A stretch of 64,000 nt of DNA from JANNSX01 sp963741525. GTDB lineage: Bacteria; Pseudomonadota; Alphaproteobacteria; Rhizobiales; Hyphomicrobiaceae. Of this stretch, positions 11,088 to 19,835 are shown one piece after another. The position numbers and the translations under genes were made by a program. The stretch is from the NCBI GenBank assembly GCA_963741525.1, contig CAVUIW010000022.1, positions 310,001 through 374,000 of the forward strand. Direction: 5' to 3'. The first letter of the stretch is position 1, and each line of letters opens with the position of its first letter. The notes beneath the pieces were generated by a model. The model was not told where the DNA came from. It searched no databases and saw nothing but the letters and a program-made list of their open reading frames with translations.

Positions 11088-11999
11088 CTACTTCACCGCC
11101 CCCGCCGTCAGCCCCTTGACGATGTACTTCTCAAGGAACACGCCGATGACGATGAGCGGCGCGATCGCCGCCGTCGAGAGCGCGGCCATCGACCACCAGG
11201 AGATTCCCTGTGAGCCCGTCTGGCTCGCGACCATCACAGGCAGCGTCTTGGCATGCGATGACGTCAGCAGCGCCGCGAAGAAATACTCGTTCCAGCACAG
11301 GATCACCGCCAGGATGAAGGCGGCGACGAGGCCAGGCAGCGCCAGCGGCAGGATGATCTTCAGGAACGCGCCCCAGATCGTGCAGCCGTCGACCATGGCG
11401 GCTTCGCCGAGCTCGGCGGGAATGGTGTCGAACTGATCGCGCAGGATCCAGATGACGATCGGCAGCACGGAAAGCGTGTAGATGAGGATGAGGCCGATCT
11501 GCGAGTCGAGCAAGGCCAGCTGCTTGTAGAGTACGAGAAACGGCATCGCGAGCACGACAGGTGGTAAAATGAGCTGTGACAAGAAGAAGAAGGAGATATC
11601 GTTGTTCTTCCAGGGTCCGAACTTGTACTGAAACCGCGACAGGCCATAGGCCGCCGGCGCGCCGATCAGCACGGCGAGGAGGCCTGCGCCGACGGAGGCG
11701 ACGATTGAGTTCATGAAGCGCTTCATGAACTCCTCGCGCACCGTCGAAACCTCGAACAGCGTATCGGGCGAAAGACCGAGCGAGCGCCAGCCTTTCCAGT
11801 CCGGATTGAAGTCGCCGAAGGGCACGAGCCGGCCCTGCATGACGTCGGGCGCCGCCTTGAAGGAAGTCGAGAGCGTCCAGTAGATCGGGAACAGGCAGAC
11901 GAAGGCCCAGAAGATCAGCACGGCATAGATGGCGATCTTGCCAAGCACGCGCCGCCCTCGTCCCTCATCACCCACGTGCTCCATCGTCGCGACCGTCAT
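11088..11999 (-). CDS. Carbohydrate ABC transporter permease (MalG type)
   Basis: 303 aa from ATG 11999 (MTVATMEHVGDEG), overlapping the upstream permease stop by 4 nt. Six helices, and the binding-protein-dependent permease loop EAAMVDGCTIWGAFLKIILP, which docks to the ATPase. The family feature of a periplasmic loop after helix 1 is present. Inner-membrane subunit of a CUT1-type sugar importer with the adjacent permease and binding protein. No ATPase gene is in the window; a shared MsmK/MalK-like ATPase may be used. Confidence 0.92.
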   Translation of the reverse strand: MTVATMEHVGDEGRGRRVLGKIAIYAVLIFWAFVCLFPIYWTLSTSFKAAPDVMQGRLVPFGDFNPDWKGWRSLGLSPDTLFEVSTVREEFMKRFMNSIVASVGAGLLAVLIGAPAAYGLSRFQYKFGPWKNNDISFFFLSQLILPPVVLAMPFLVLYKQLALLDSQIGLILIYTLSVLPIVIWILRDQFDTIPAELGEAAMVDGCTIWGAFLKIILPLALPGLVAAFILAVILCWNEYFFAALLTSSHAKTLPVMVASQTGSQGISWWSMAALSTAAIAPLIVIGVFLEKYIVKGLTAGAVK

Positions 12000-13111
12000 G
12001 TCATCCTCCGGATGAAGCGGCTCGAGGCCCACAGCAGCAACGAGACGAAGATGATGATGAGCACGAGATAGAGTTCTGCCAGCATGGTGCCGTAGCCGAC
12101 ATTCGAGCGATCGCGATACTCGCGGAAGATGAAGCTCGAGACCGTGTCGGTGGCACCGCCCGGCCCGCCCGAGGTCACGTTGATGACGATGTCGGCGAGT
12201 TTCAACTGAAAGATGATGCGCAAAATCACGGCCGTGATCGAGATCGGCAGCATCAGCGGGAAGGTGATCTCCCAGAAGGATTGCCAGCCCGTTGCGCCGT
12301 CGACCTTGGCCGCCTCCTGCACCTCCTTCGGCAGCGCCTGCAGGCCCGCCAGCAGCAGCACCATCATGAAGGGTATCCAGACCCAGGAGTCCATGGCGGT
12401 GATCGAGAGGCGCGCGATCCAGGGATTGGTGAAGAAGGCCGGTGTCTCCCAACCGAGGAAGCGCGCGAAGTTGGCCGCCGGCCCGAAGCGGAACTCCATC
12501 AGCGACTTGCCGACCATCCAGGAGACCGCGACCGGCGAGAGCATGAAGGGCAGCAGGAAGGCGACACGGAAAAACTTGCGGGCCCGGATCTCGGCGTTGA
12601 GAAGCAGCGCCAGCCCGAAGGCGATGGCGTATTGCACGAGCACGGTCGCCACGTAGTAGACCATGTTGCCAAGCGCGTTCCAGTAGAAGGGATCCGCCCA
12701 GGCCGAGCGCAGGTTGTCGAGGCCGTTGAACTTCGCGCCGTCGATCGAGGAGAGGTTCCACTCCGTGAAGGCGATGCCAAGACCGAACACCGTCGGGAAG
12801 ATCGCCATGGCGGCGGTGAAGAGGATGGCTGGCAGCACGAACAGCGCTTCGAGCCCGGCGTCCCCTCGGATCATCACGCGCGAAACGCAGAGCGCGACGG
12901 ACCACAGCAGGAAGGCGTAGAGCACCGGCCGCCAGCTCGTGAAGCCGATGGCGGTCAGGCCGAGGGCGTCGAGGGATTGCAGGAGGGCAGTCCCGGCGAG
13001 AAGGATCGAGGCGAGGTTGAAGATCCAACGGCCGAGGGATGCGCGATTTTGCAAGAACGTGTGCGGGGCGACCTCGCCCGCAATGCTGTTCGACGGTTGA
13101 GCCACAGCCAT
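11996..13111 (-). CDS. Carbohydrate ABC transporter permease (MalF type)
   Basis: 371 aa. After a hydrophobic N-terminal region with extra helices, the core shows LFVLPAILFTAAMAIFPTVFG, FRVAFLLPFMLSPVAVSWMV and the EAA loop EVQEAAKVDGATGWQSFW. The first about 100 residues hold two to three helices beyond the standard six, as in some MalF-type subunits. It forms the importer channel with the 11088-11999 product. The 114-bp gap to the binding-protein gene holds two strong palindromes. Confidence 0.92.
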   Translation of the reverse strand: MAVAQPSNSIAGEVAPHTFLQNRASLGRWIFNLASILLAGTALLQSLDALGLTAIGFTSWRPVLYAFLLWSVALCVSRVMIRGDAGLEALFVLPAILFTAAMAIFPTVFGLGIAFTEWNLSSIDGAKFNGLDNLRSAWADPFYWNALGNMVYYVATVLVQYAIAFGLALLLNAEIRARKFFRVAFLLPFMLSPVAVSWMVGKSLMEFRFGPAANFARFLGWETPAFFTNPWIARLSITAMDSWVWIPFMMVLLLAGLQALPKEVQEAAKVDGATGWQSFWEITFPLMLPISITAVILRIIFQLKLADIVINVTSGGPGGATDTVSSFIFREYRDRSNVGYGTMLAELYLVLIIIFVSLLLWASSRFIRRMT

Positions 13112-13143
13112 GGATGCAACCCAATCGAAGGCGGCGCCGGCTT

Positions 13144-13217
13144 GGGGTCAGACCCTGCGGGTCTGACCCCATTGCTGAAGTGTCCGGACCAGGGTCAGAC
13201 CCGCAGGGTCTGACCCC
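13144..13217. repeat. Pair of GGGTCAGACCC palindromes between binding protein and permease genes
   Basis: First palindrome 13144-13170: GGGGTCAGACCC, loop TGC, GGGTCTGACCCC. Second 13192-13217: GGGTCAGACCC, loop GCA, GGGTCTGACCCC. The loops are complementary, so the second is the reverse complement of the first. Each can fold as a near-perfect hairpin in the mRNA, which could attenuate transcription from the binding-protein gene into the permeases or stabilise the upstream message. It also resembles a REP-type repeat. Confidence 0.8.
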
Positions 13218-13225
13218 AAAGTGAC

Positions 13226-14863
13226 TCACATTCCCAAGCTCGCCTTATACAGCTTGATCTGGCTGTCGCGGCCGATCTGGTCGGTGATCTTCTCCCAGGC
13301 GGCGGCGATGGCATCGCCGATCTCTTGCGCCGATTTGTACTGACCGGCATAGCCCTTCGCCAGCTCGTCCTCGGCGACCGAATAATACTGGAAGATGCCG
13401 GGGATGCGTGGTTCGATGGCGGCGTTCTTGTGGTTGTAGCTGTCGGCGTTGGAGCCGAGATAGTCGGCGATGAAATCCTTGTCGTAGCCGGCCGCGACCC
13501 ACTCGTCGTAGTTGAAGTGCGAGTTGCGGTAAGGCTGGAAGCCCGAAGGGTAGGCCGCCGTCCACAGCGACAGGTCCTTGCCGCCGAGATGGGCAGCCGC
13601 CGACCAGGCGGCCTTCCGCTTCTTCTCGTCGGCCGAGACGCGGTTCGTCACGTAGATGCCCCAGCCGATATAAGCCATGTTGGGCGCCTCGTTGTAGGTC
13701 TCCTCCCAGGCGCCCGACTTGGCGTTGTAGACCTTGTCGGAACCTGGATTGATGCCGAAGCCGACGACGTTGCCGACGACCGAGGTGTCGGACGTCCGCG
13801 CGTTCGAGCCGATATCGCCCCACCACATCAGCATCGAGCCGGTGCCGGCGAGGAACTGCTGGAAGCCCGTCGTCCCCGGATCGGCGTTGATCTGATCCGG
13901 CGGATAGGCGTCCTTCGTCGCGATGAGATCGAGCACGTCTTGGATCGCCTGCACCCAGGCCGGATTGTTGACGCGCGGCTTCATGGTGTCGGGATCGAAC
14001 AACCAGGCCGGATCGCCCGGATACTTGGCGTAGGCCGCCGCTCGGTTCTCGAGGAAGTAGAAGCCGAAGCCGCCCCAACCTTTGAGCGGATCGAGATAGC
14101 CGTAGGCCGGCTGGCCGGTGAGCGGATCCTTTTTGCCGGCGAGCGACTTGGAAATGGCATTGACCTGCTGCCAGGTTTTCGGCGGCTCGGCGCTGCCCGA
14201 GATCGAGTCGGCGCCGAAATAGTCCTTGCGATAGGCGAAGGTGTGGCAATCACCGTCGATGGTGACGCGATAGGTCTTGCCGCCCCAGGTGCCGACCGGC
14301 GGCTTCAGATAGCCGACGATGTCGTCGGCCTCGATCTGGGTCTTGACCCAGTCGGGCATCTCGTCGAGCAGGCCTTTGCCGGCGGTGTCGCCCTCGAAGG
14401 GCGCGCCCATCTCGACGATGTCGAAGTCGACGGTGCCGGTGGCGATCGCCTGCTGCAGCCGTGGATTATAGTCGGCCTGGGCGAGGTCAACCCAGTTGAT
14501 CTTGGCCCCCGTGTAGGCCTCCCACGACTTCAGGAAGCCGCGGAACAGGAAGTTGTGCAGGTTCTGGTTGTTGAGACCCATGAAGGTGAGCTCGACGCCG
14601 GCAAACTCGCCCTGGGCGACGTTGGCCTTGGTGGCGCCCAAGCACATCTCGCCGACCTTCTGCCAATCGGCGTCCGTGGGCGAGCCCTTGCCGACGCCCG
14701 GGATCTTGAGGATCTCGGCCCGCACATCCTGCGCGAAAGCCGGCGGGGCGAAGGCGGTGACACCGGCGCCGCCGGTGACCGCCAAGGCCGAGGCGGCAAC
14801 CGTGCCCTTGAGCACGTCGCGGCGGCTCATGCGTGTTGCATAATTGTAGAGATCGACTTTCAC
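13226..14863 (-). CDS. ABC transporter sugar-binding protein, Tat-exported
   Basis: 545 aa, starting at GTG 14863 with GGAGGAG just upstream. A twin-arginine signal SRRDVLKGTVAASALAV follows the first 12 residues and ends in AFAPPAFAQD, so the protein is probably exported folded. The rest is a group-1 type solute-binding fold (GLNNQNLHNFLFRGFLKSWE, then FDIVEMGAPFEGD), long for the family. Operon: this gene, then two CUT1 permeases. Divergent from a sugar isomerase and a PfkB kinase, so the ligand is probably a sugar or polyol; identity not determinable. Confidence 0.9.
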   Translation of the reverse strand: MKVDLYNYATRMSRRDVLKGTVAASALAVTGGAGVTAFAPPAFAQDVRAEILKIPGVGKGSPTDADWQKVGEMCLGATKANVAQGEFAGVELTFMGLNNQNLHNFLFRGFLKSWEAYTGAKINWVDLAQADYNPRLQQAIATGTVDFDIVEMGAPFEGDTAGKGLLDEMPDWVKTQIEADDIVGYLKPPVGTWGGKTYRVTIDGDCHTFAYRKDYFGADSISGSAEPPKTWQQVNAISKSLAGKKDPLTGQPAYGYLDPLKGWGGFGFYFLENRAAAYAKYPGDPAWLFDPDTMKPRVNNPAWVQAIQDVLDLIATKDAYPPDQINADPGTTGFQQFLAGTGSMLMWWGDIGSNARTSDTSVVGNVVGFGINPGSDKVYNAKSGAWEETYNEAPNMAYIGWGIYVTNRVSADEKKRKAAWSAAAHLGGKDLSLWTAAYPSGFQPYRNSHFNYDEWVAAGYDKDFIADYLGSNADSYNHKNAAIEPRIPGIFQYYSVAEDELAKGYAGQYKSAQEIGDAIAAAWEKITDQIGRDSQIKLYKASLGM

Positions 14864-15043
14864 GCTGGCTCCTCCCTTGGAGATTGACTTCTTATCGTCT
14901 CACCCACCGTCGGCACGGCCACACGAACCTTTTTCGCACCCAAACGAAAGCGCGGCCCCATCGGGGATTTGCGAGTATGCATCGGCCTTGGTAGGTGTCA
15001 ATTGAGGCGGCGGCCCGGCCGGTCGCCGGTTTTGGAACCTGTC

Positions 15044-15049
15044 AGGAGG
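15044..15049 (+). promoter_or_regulatory. Shine-Dalgarno AGGAGG selecting a TTG start
   Basis: Perfect AGGAGG 5 nt before TTG 15055, after which the family-typical start of the isomerase (QFATRLNSF) follows within six codons. No equivalent site precedes the in-frame starts at 14995 or 15109. Confidence 0.75.
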
Positions 15050-15054
15050 TCGAT

Positions 15055-16020
15055 TTGGCGGCGCCCCAGCAGTTTGCAACGCGCCTGAATTCTTTCCGGA
15101 CGGGCCGGATGGCGGGGACCTCGATTGCCGATGCGATCCGTGCGGTGGCGAAGGTCGATGGCGTCGGGGCGATCGAGCTCAACTATCCGCAACATTTCGG
15201 CACGGACGGCTCGACCGACGTTCTGGACCAGGCACGCGATGCCGGTCTTTCCATTACTGCGCTCAACATGCGCTATGACGGGCCGGGCTATGCGATGGGG
15301 GCGTTCACACACCCGGACCCAGCGCAGCGGGCGGCCGCGATCCGCCTGACGCAGGACGCCGTCGACGTGGCGGCCAAGCACGGCATCGATCACGTCATCC
15401 TCTGGATGGGACCGGACGGGTTCGACCAACCCTTTCAGGCCGACTACGCGCGCCTCTGGGAAATGGAGATCGACGGCTTCCGGCAGGTTGCGGCGCACAA
15501 CCCGGCGATCCGCGTCAGCGTCGAGGCAAAACCCAGCGATCCGAGACGCGTGTCGATTATCCGCTCGATCTCGGACAGCCTGCTCGCGGCGCATGAAGTG
15601 GGATTGCCGAATTTCGGCGTGACGCTCGACTGGTGCCATGTGCTGATGGCGGGCGAGCATCCGGCGGCGGCAGCTGCCTTGGCATTGCGCGCGGGAAAAC
15701 TGTACGGCGTGCATCTCAACGACGGGAATGGCCCCGCCGACGACGGATTGCCGGTGGGTTCCGTGCATCTCCTGCCGCTGCTCGAGTTGCTGCTCGTGCT
15801 GCAGCGCGGCGGCTTCACCGGCACGATCTACTTCGACACCTTCCCCGACCGTGCCGACCCGGCGGCTGAGTGTGCGGCGAATGTGCGTACGATCCGGCGG
15901 CTTCAGCGGGTGGTCGACCGGATACCCGAGGCCGAGCTGCGAAAGCTCCAGGCCGCGCAAGATGCCATCGGTGCGATGCGGCTTGTCAATGATGTCCTTC
16001 TTGGCCAGTTCGATGCCTAG
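15055..16020 (+). CDS. Sugar phosphate isomerase/epimerase family (TIM barrel)
   Basis: 321 aa from TTG 15055. The xylose-isomerase-like TIM-barrel fold is indicated by AIELNYPQHF, DHVILWMGPDG, VSVEAKPSDPR, FGVTLDWCHVLMAGEHPA and GVHLNDGNGP, which supply the Glu, Asp and His ligands expected for the divalent metal. It probably interconverts the imported sugar or its derivative before phosphorylation by the next gene, which it overlaps by 8 nt. The substrate is not known. Confidence 0.85.
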   Translation: MAAPQQFATRLNSFRTGRMAGTSIADAIRAVAKVDGVGAIELNYPQHFGTDGSTDVLDQARDAGLSITALNMRYDGPGYAMGAFTHPDPAQRAAAIRLTQDAVDVAAKHGIDHVILWMGPDGFDQPFQADYARLWEMEIDGFRQVAAHNPAIRVSVEAKPSDPRRVSIIRSISDSLLAAHEVGLPNFGVTLDWCHVLMAGEHPAAAAALALRAGKLYGVHLNDGNGPADDGLPVGSVHLLPLLELLLVLQRGGFTGTIYFDTFPDRADPAAECAANVRTIRRLQRVVDRIPEAELRKLQAAQDAIGAMRLVNDVLLGQFDA

Positions 16021-16951
16021 GCATCCGCGCATCGTCGTCCTCGGCAGCGCGCATATGGATTTGATCGCTTCGGCCGATCGTTTTCCGGGACTGGGCTTAT
16101 CGGTCGTCGGCGCGTTCGACATGGCACCGGGAGGCAAGGGCGGCAACCAGGCCTGTCAGTGCTCGCTCGCTGGCGCCGGGACGAAGTTCCTGACCCGCCT
16201 CGGCGACGACGACTTCGGGCGCGCACTGCGATCGGCGCTTGCCACCAAGGGCGTCGATACCTCACTGATCGTGACAGACACTGCCCGAGCGACCGGCGCC
16301 AGCACCGTGCTCTCCGCCCAGGGCGAGTACGCCTCGATCATCGCACCGGGCGCGGCTTCGCATCTTGCCATCGCCGACATCGAGCGCGCCCGCCCGGCCA
16401 TTGAGGCCGCCGATGCCTTGATCCTCCAGCTCGAGCTGCCAGCGTCTATCTCGGCGCATGCCGCCATGATCGCCGCCAAGGCCCGCAAACGCGTCATCCT
16501 CAACGCCTCGCCCGCGCCCGCGCGCTGGGCCGATGTGCCCGGCGCGCTCTGGCAATCGATGACGATCCTCGTCGTCAATGCGGTGGAGGCCGGTGGCATC
16601 CTCGGGCGCGAAGTCGATGACGCGACGGCTGCCGTGGCCGCGGCGGCACTCGCCCGGGAGAATGCTGTCGCCACCGTTGTCATCACGCTCGGCGCGAAAG
16701 GCAGCGTCGCCTGGCACGATGGAGAAACCTTCACGCAACCTGCCCTCCCCGCCGAGGTCGTCGATACCGTCGGCGCGGGCGATGCGTTCCTCGGCACCTT
16801 CGCCGTGGCCCACCTCGAAGGCCTGCCTCTGGAGGCCGCCCTCCTCCGCGCCGCCGCCGCCGGGGCGCTCGCCGTCACGCGGCGCGGAGCTCATGCCGCG
16901 CTACCGGTGCGGGCTGAGGTGGATGCGCGCGTTGCTGCGCAGCCGGTATGA
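16013..16951 (+). CDS. PfkB-family carbohydrate kinase (ribokinase-like)
   Basis: 312 aa from ATG 16013, overlapping the upstream stop. PfkB signature 1 appears as APGGKGGNQA (38-47) and signature 2 as DTVGAGDAF near residue 255, with the catalytic base Asp. The N-terminal IVVLGSAHMDL is ribokinase-like. Cytoplasmic ATP-dependent sugar kinase, coupled to the isomerase gene and divergent from the sugar importer. Ribose is one possible substrate, but the family is broad. Confidence 0.9.
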   Translation: MPRHPRIVVLGSAHMDLIASADRFPGLGLSVVGAFDMAPGGKGGNQACQCSLAGAGTKFLTRLGDDDFGRALRSALATKGVDTSLIVTDTARATGASTVLSAQGEYASIIAPGAASHLAIADIERARPAIEAADALILQLELPASISAHAAMIAAKARKRVILNASPAPARWADVPGALWQSMTILVVNAVEAGGILGREVDDATAAVAAAALARENAVATVVITLGAKGSVAWHDGETFTQPALPAEVVDTVGAGDAFLGTFAVAHLEGLPLEAALLRAAAAGALAVTRRGAHAALPVRAEVDARVAAQPV

Positions 16952-17023
16952 TCGAAATCGCCGATCACCTCGGCGAGAGCGTGCCGGGGCTGCTGATGGT
17001 GCGGCCGCTCGAGTGATGACCGG

Positions 17024-17581
17024 CTACCGCAGGTCCTCGAAAAAGTCGACAATATTGATGCTGACCCCCGGCGGGTCGAGCGCGAGCGCACCCTCTCTGA
17101 TGACACGCGTTTCAATGACCTCGCCAATGGTCCGGCGATGGTGGACTACGGTCCGATCCTCGGGCGCGACGATGAGATAGTGCTGGATCGATGGGAGTAA
17201 GAAATAGCTCGAAAGTTTGGAACTCGCGTCGGCACTTGCCGTGCTCGGCGAAAGCACTTCGACAACAATGACGGGCTTGCTGATCTCGATGCTCTCTCCG
17301 GCAAGACTCTCCTCGCAGTGGAGCACGACATCCGGCACAAAGGCCTTATGCGGATCGATCCTGACCGTCATGCCGTCAGTCAGCGCTTCACAGTTCAGTT
17401 TTGCGCGCCGAACCGCTAGCCTCAACGCCAGCCACACCGACGCTTTGACACGGACATGATCAGCCCTTTCAGGCGACATCTGCTGCACGACGCCTCCGAA
17501 AAGCTCGTACTTCCCTGGCCGCCCTTCGGCCCAGGCCAGGAACTCGTCGACGGTCATCTTTGGCGTCGCCATCACGTTCAT
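17024..17581 (-). CDS. Uma2 family (DUF820) putative endonuclease
   Basis: 185 aa. Begins MNVMATPKMTVDEFLAW; either ATG 17581 or 17572 could be the start. The Uma2 (PD-(D/E)XK-like) core is visible: GKYELFGGVVQQMSPE, then FVPDVVLHCEE and KPVIVVEVLSPSTASAD, holding the acidic residues and the final Glu of the nuclease motif. Members are widespread as solitary genes with unclear roles, possibly nuclease or transposon-derived. Convergent with the kinase gene and close behind the VUT gene on the same strand. Confidence 0.85.
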   Translation of the reverse strand: MNVMATPKMTVDEFLAWAEGRPGKYELFGGVVQQMSPERADHVRVKASVWLALRLAVRRAKLNCEALTDGMTVRIDPHKAFVPDVVLHCEESLAGESIEISKPVIVVEVLSPSTASADASSKLSSYFLLPSIQHYLIVAPEDRTVVHHRRTIGEVIETRVIREGALALDPPGVSINIVDFFEDLR

Positions 17582-17617
17582 GGCACGATCCTATCACAAA
17601 CACCGCCAAACCAACAC

Positions 17618-18313
17618 TCACACCCCCACCTTGAACGGCGAGAAATCAGTATCACGGTCGTAGTAGTCCTCCTGCTCGGCGGCCTTGAGCCGGCCGACGA
17701 CGGCGTAGGTGACGGGCGTCAGTGCCGCCTCGATCAAAACCTTCAACACCAGCTCCGTCACCGCCACCGCGAGGATCGCCTCGTTGGGTAGGATGCCGGA
17801 GTTGTAGAAGGCGAGCGGAAAGAAGATGGCGCTGTCGACCGTCTGGCCGGCGAGCGTCGAGCCGATGGTGCGGCCCCACAGATGCTTGCCTCCCTGCCAG
17901 ACCTTCATTCGGGCGAGCACATAGGAGTTGACGAACTCGCCACAGAGATAGGCCGTGATGGAGGCAACCACGATCCGCCAGGTGTTGCCGAACACCGTCT
18001 CGTAGGCCGCCTGCTGGTCCCAGAACGAGGCCGGCGGCAACGCGAGCATCATCAAGCTCATGAGGGCCGCGAAGATCAGCGCCGTGAAGCCCACCCAGAT
18101 CACCCGGCGGGCGCGGGCGAAACCATAAACCTCGGTCAGGATGTCGCCGAAGACGTAGGAGAGCGGGAAGAATATGACCGCCGCCGAGAAGGCGATCGGC
18201 CCCCAGAGCGGCAGGTCGACCTCCGTGATCTTGGCCGGGCCGATCAGGCTCGATGAGAGCAGAACGGCGACGAATGCCGCCATGACGAGCGGGTAGTAGT
18301 TGTAGTTGCGCAT
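17618..18313 (-). CDS. yhhQ: VUT family transporter, probable queuosine precursor transporter
   Basis: 231 aa from ATG 18313 (MRNYNYYPLVMAAFVAVLL). Six hydrophobic segments; family motifs SYVFGDILTEVYGFARARRVIW and YLCGEFVNSYVLARMKVW, and GQTVDSAIFFPLAF near the end. YhhQ-type proteins import preQ0/preQ1 for tRNA queuosine. Upstream lie two hairpin repeats (18331-18500). I looked for a preQ1 riboswitch and could not recognise one. Confidence 0.88.
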   Translation of the reverse strand: MRNYNYYPLVMAAFVAVLLSSSLIGPAKITEVDLPLWGPIAFSAAVIFFPLSYVFGDILTEVYGFARARRVIWVGFTALIFAALMSLMMLALPPASFWDQQAAYETVFGNTWRIVVASITAYLCGEFVNSYVLARMKVWQGGKHLWGRTIGSTLAGQTVDSAIFFPLAFYNSGILPNEAILAVAVTELVLKVLIEAALTPVTYAVVGRLKAAEQEDYYDRDTDFSPFKVGV

Positions 18314-18330
18314 GTGATCTCCGGATCGCA

Positions 18331-18405
18331 CTTAGTGTCCCGATCCCGACGTTCGTCAGATCAAGCTGCAATCTCGGCGCGAACTTCGGGATCGATAAGG
18401 ACACT
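18331..18405. repeat. TAGTG-ended hairpin, pair A first unit
   Basis: Left arm AGTGTCCCGATCCCGACGTTCG; right arm, reverse-complemented, AGTGTCC-TTAT-CGATCCCGAAGTTCG. The arms match apart from one substitution and a 4-nt bulge lying in the right arm. Same architecture as units at 51777 and 58818. Confidence 0.8.
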
Positions 18406-18420
18406 CGACGAAGTCAAAGG

Positions 18421-18500
18421 CTTAGTGTGGCGTCATGTTCAGAAGTTCGCCTGCGGAGTTCGCCGCGATGATGGGGCGAACTTCTGAACCGCCACACTAG
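18421..18500. repeat. TAGTG-ended hairpin, pair A second unit
   Basis: Left arm TAGTGTGGCG-TCAT-GTTCAGAAGTTCGCC; right arm, reverse-complemented, the same without the 4-nt TCAT. The bulge is therefore in the left arm, opposite to the first unit, 15 nt away. The remaining leader of the next gene (18501-18684) shows nothing recognisable. Confidence 0.8.
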
Positions 18501-18684
18501 GAAACGAAAAGGCGGGTCAACCTTCTGTTGGCACGTTGGCCCTTAGATTGCCACAGCCGGCGTGAGACTATGGGTTCATCCCAGTTGAGTCGCGTTCAAA
18601 CATTGTTCGAGCCCTGCGCCGGTTCTTGCCCGCTCCGGGGGCATCGCGGCGCATTCGATTGCTTGCGTGAGGGGGACTTCGAGA

Positions 18685-19768
18685 ATGACTCAGCCGCTTG
18701 CCGTCACTTCATCCGACCAGGCCGCCGGCTGCCTCAGGCGCGCTGGCGTCACCGACGACGTGCTTGCCTGGTTCGACCCCCTGCACATCGGCCCGGTGCC
18801 GGCTCGCGAGGACTTGGAAACGCTGTCCAAGCACCGTGCCTCCTTCTTCCAACTTCAAAGCTTCGGCTTCAGCCGCGTCGGCCACGACTATTTCGAGGCG
18901 CGCAATTCGCGGCTCGCCGAAGCCGCCGCGTCGACAGACATCGTCCTCTTCTTCCAGGATACCCTGCTCGACCAGCTGCATCAGCTGCAGGTTCTGGACA
19001 CCCTCGGCGGCATCAAGGACCGGCCGGGCCAACTCCTCGCCGTCCACGTCAAAGGCTTCATCGACGAGTTGAGCGACCGAGAGGCACTCGCCCTTGCAGA
19101 TGAGGCGGTTGATGTGGCGCCCGAGGCCCTCGAGCTTGCCCGCGTCGCCTGGGACGCCTACCGCCAGCCGACGCCCGAAGCCTGGGCGGATCTCGGCGCT
19201 CTACGACACCTCCGCGCTGCCCTTGCTCGGCAAAACCATCAAGCGGGCGCTCGATGAGCTGCCGGCGATGGCCTCGGGATTGTCGCGCTCCCAGAAACAG
19301 ATGCTGGAACTCCTGCGCCGGCAGACGATGACACCGCGCGACCTTTTCGGCGCCTACTACAGTGTCGAACGCAATTCGCATCTGGAGGATTGGGTTATGT
19401 ATGCCATGCTCGACGGCATGGCCGACGGCGCCTATCCGCTGATCGAGGGCAAGGCCGAAGTCGCGTTTAATCCCAACATGGCCCTCATCGACTGGCAGCG
19501 CTACATCCGGGGCGAGCTCAAGCTGACGAGCTACGGCCAGGCGGTTCTGCGCGGCGAGACCGACGACCGCAAGCACAATGGCACGGATCACTGGTGGGGG
19601 GGTACGCGCCTGACCGACGGCCGGCTCTGGCGCTGGGATGCAAAGGCGGGCCAGCTGGTGCCTCCGGGAGCGAGCGCTTCAATGCCCGCAAAAGCACCGA
19701 CCGAGATCGTCGAGGAACCTTCAGTCGAAGCCGTCGCGGAGCCCGAGCCGAGCGAAAGCGCGGCCTGA
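18685..19768 (+). CDS. DUF1835 / DUF3658 domain protein, one-base frameshift
   Basis: The N-terminal half has the DUF1835 pattern (SSDQAAGCLRRAGV, then WFDPLHIGPVP); the C-terminal half fits DUF3658 (ELKLTSYGQAVLRGE, DHWWGGTRLTDGRLWRWD). Start ATG 18685 follows GAGGGGGAC. The frame shifts at about 19194 (GATCTCGGCGCTC); removing one base joins the halves into 360 residues. The last 35 residues are Pro/Glu/Ala-rich and not conserved. No experimentally assigned function that I know; the protein is cytoplasmic by composition. Confidence 0.82.
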
Positions 19769-19835
19769 CCCGGCGTCTTGCCTCGCGCCCGAGCACCATG
19801 CTCTATGGGTGTTTCCAGCCACCGCGAGCAAGCCC

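Noticed and set aside
12000..13229. N-terminal 400-codon extension of the MalG-type permease ORF
   Set aside because: Out-of-frame shadow of the MalF-type permease; the real start is ATG 11999.
13325..14887. 520-codon ORF antisense to the sugar-binding protein gene
   Set aside because: Exactly overlaps a clear Tat-signal binding protein on the other strand; third-position GC bias creates such shadows.
16948..17016. 22-codon ORF overlapping the kinase stop (MIEIADHLGESVPGL...)
   Set aside because: Short, no family match and no conserved context; possibly the remnant of a lost gene but not supportable.
18314..18684. preQ1 riboswitch upstream of the VUT transporter gene
   Set aside because: The space is occupied by two TAGTG hairpins and no preQ1 aptamer pattern could be recognised.
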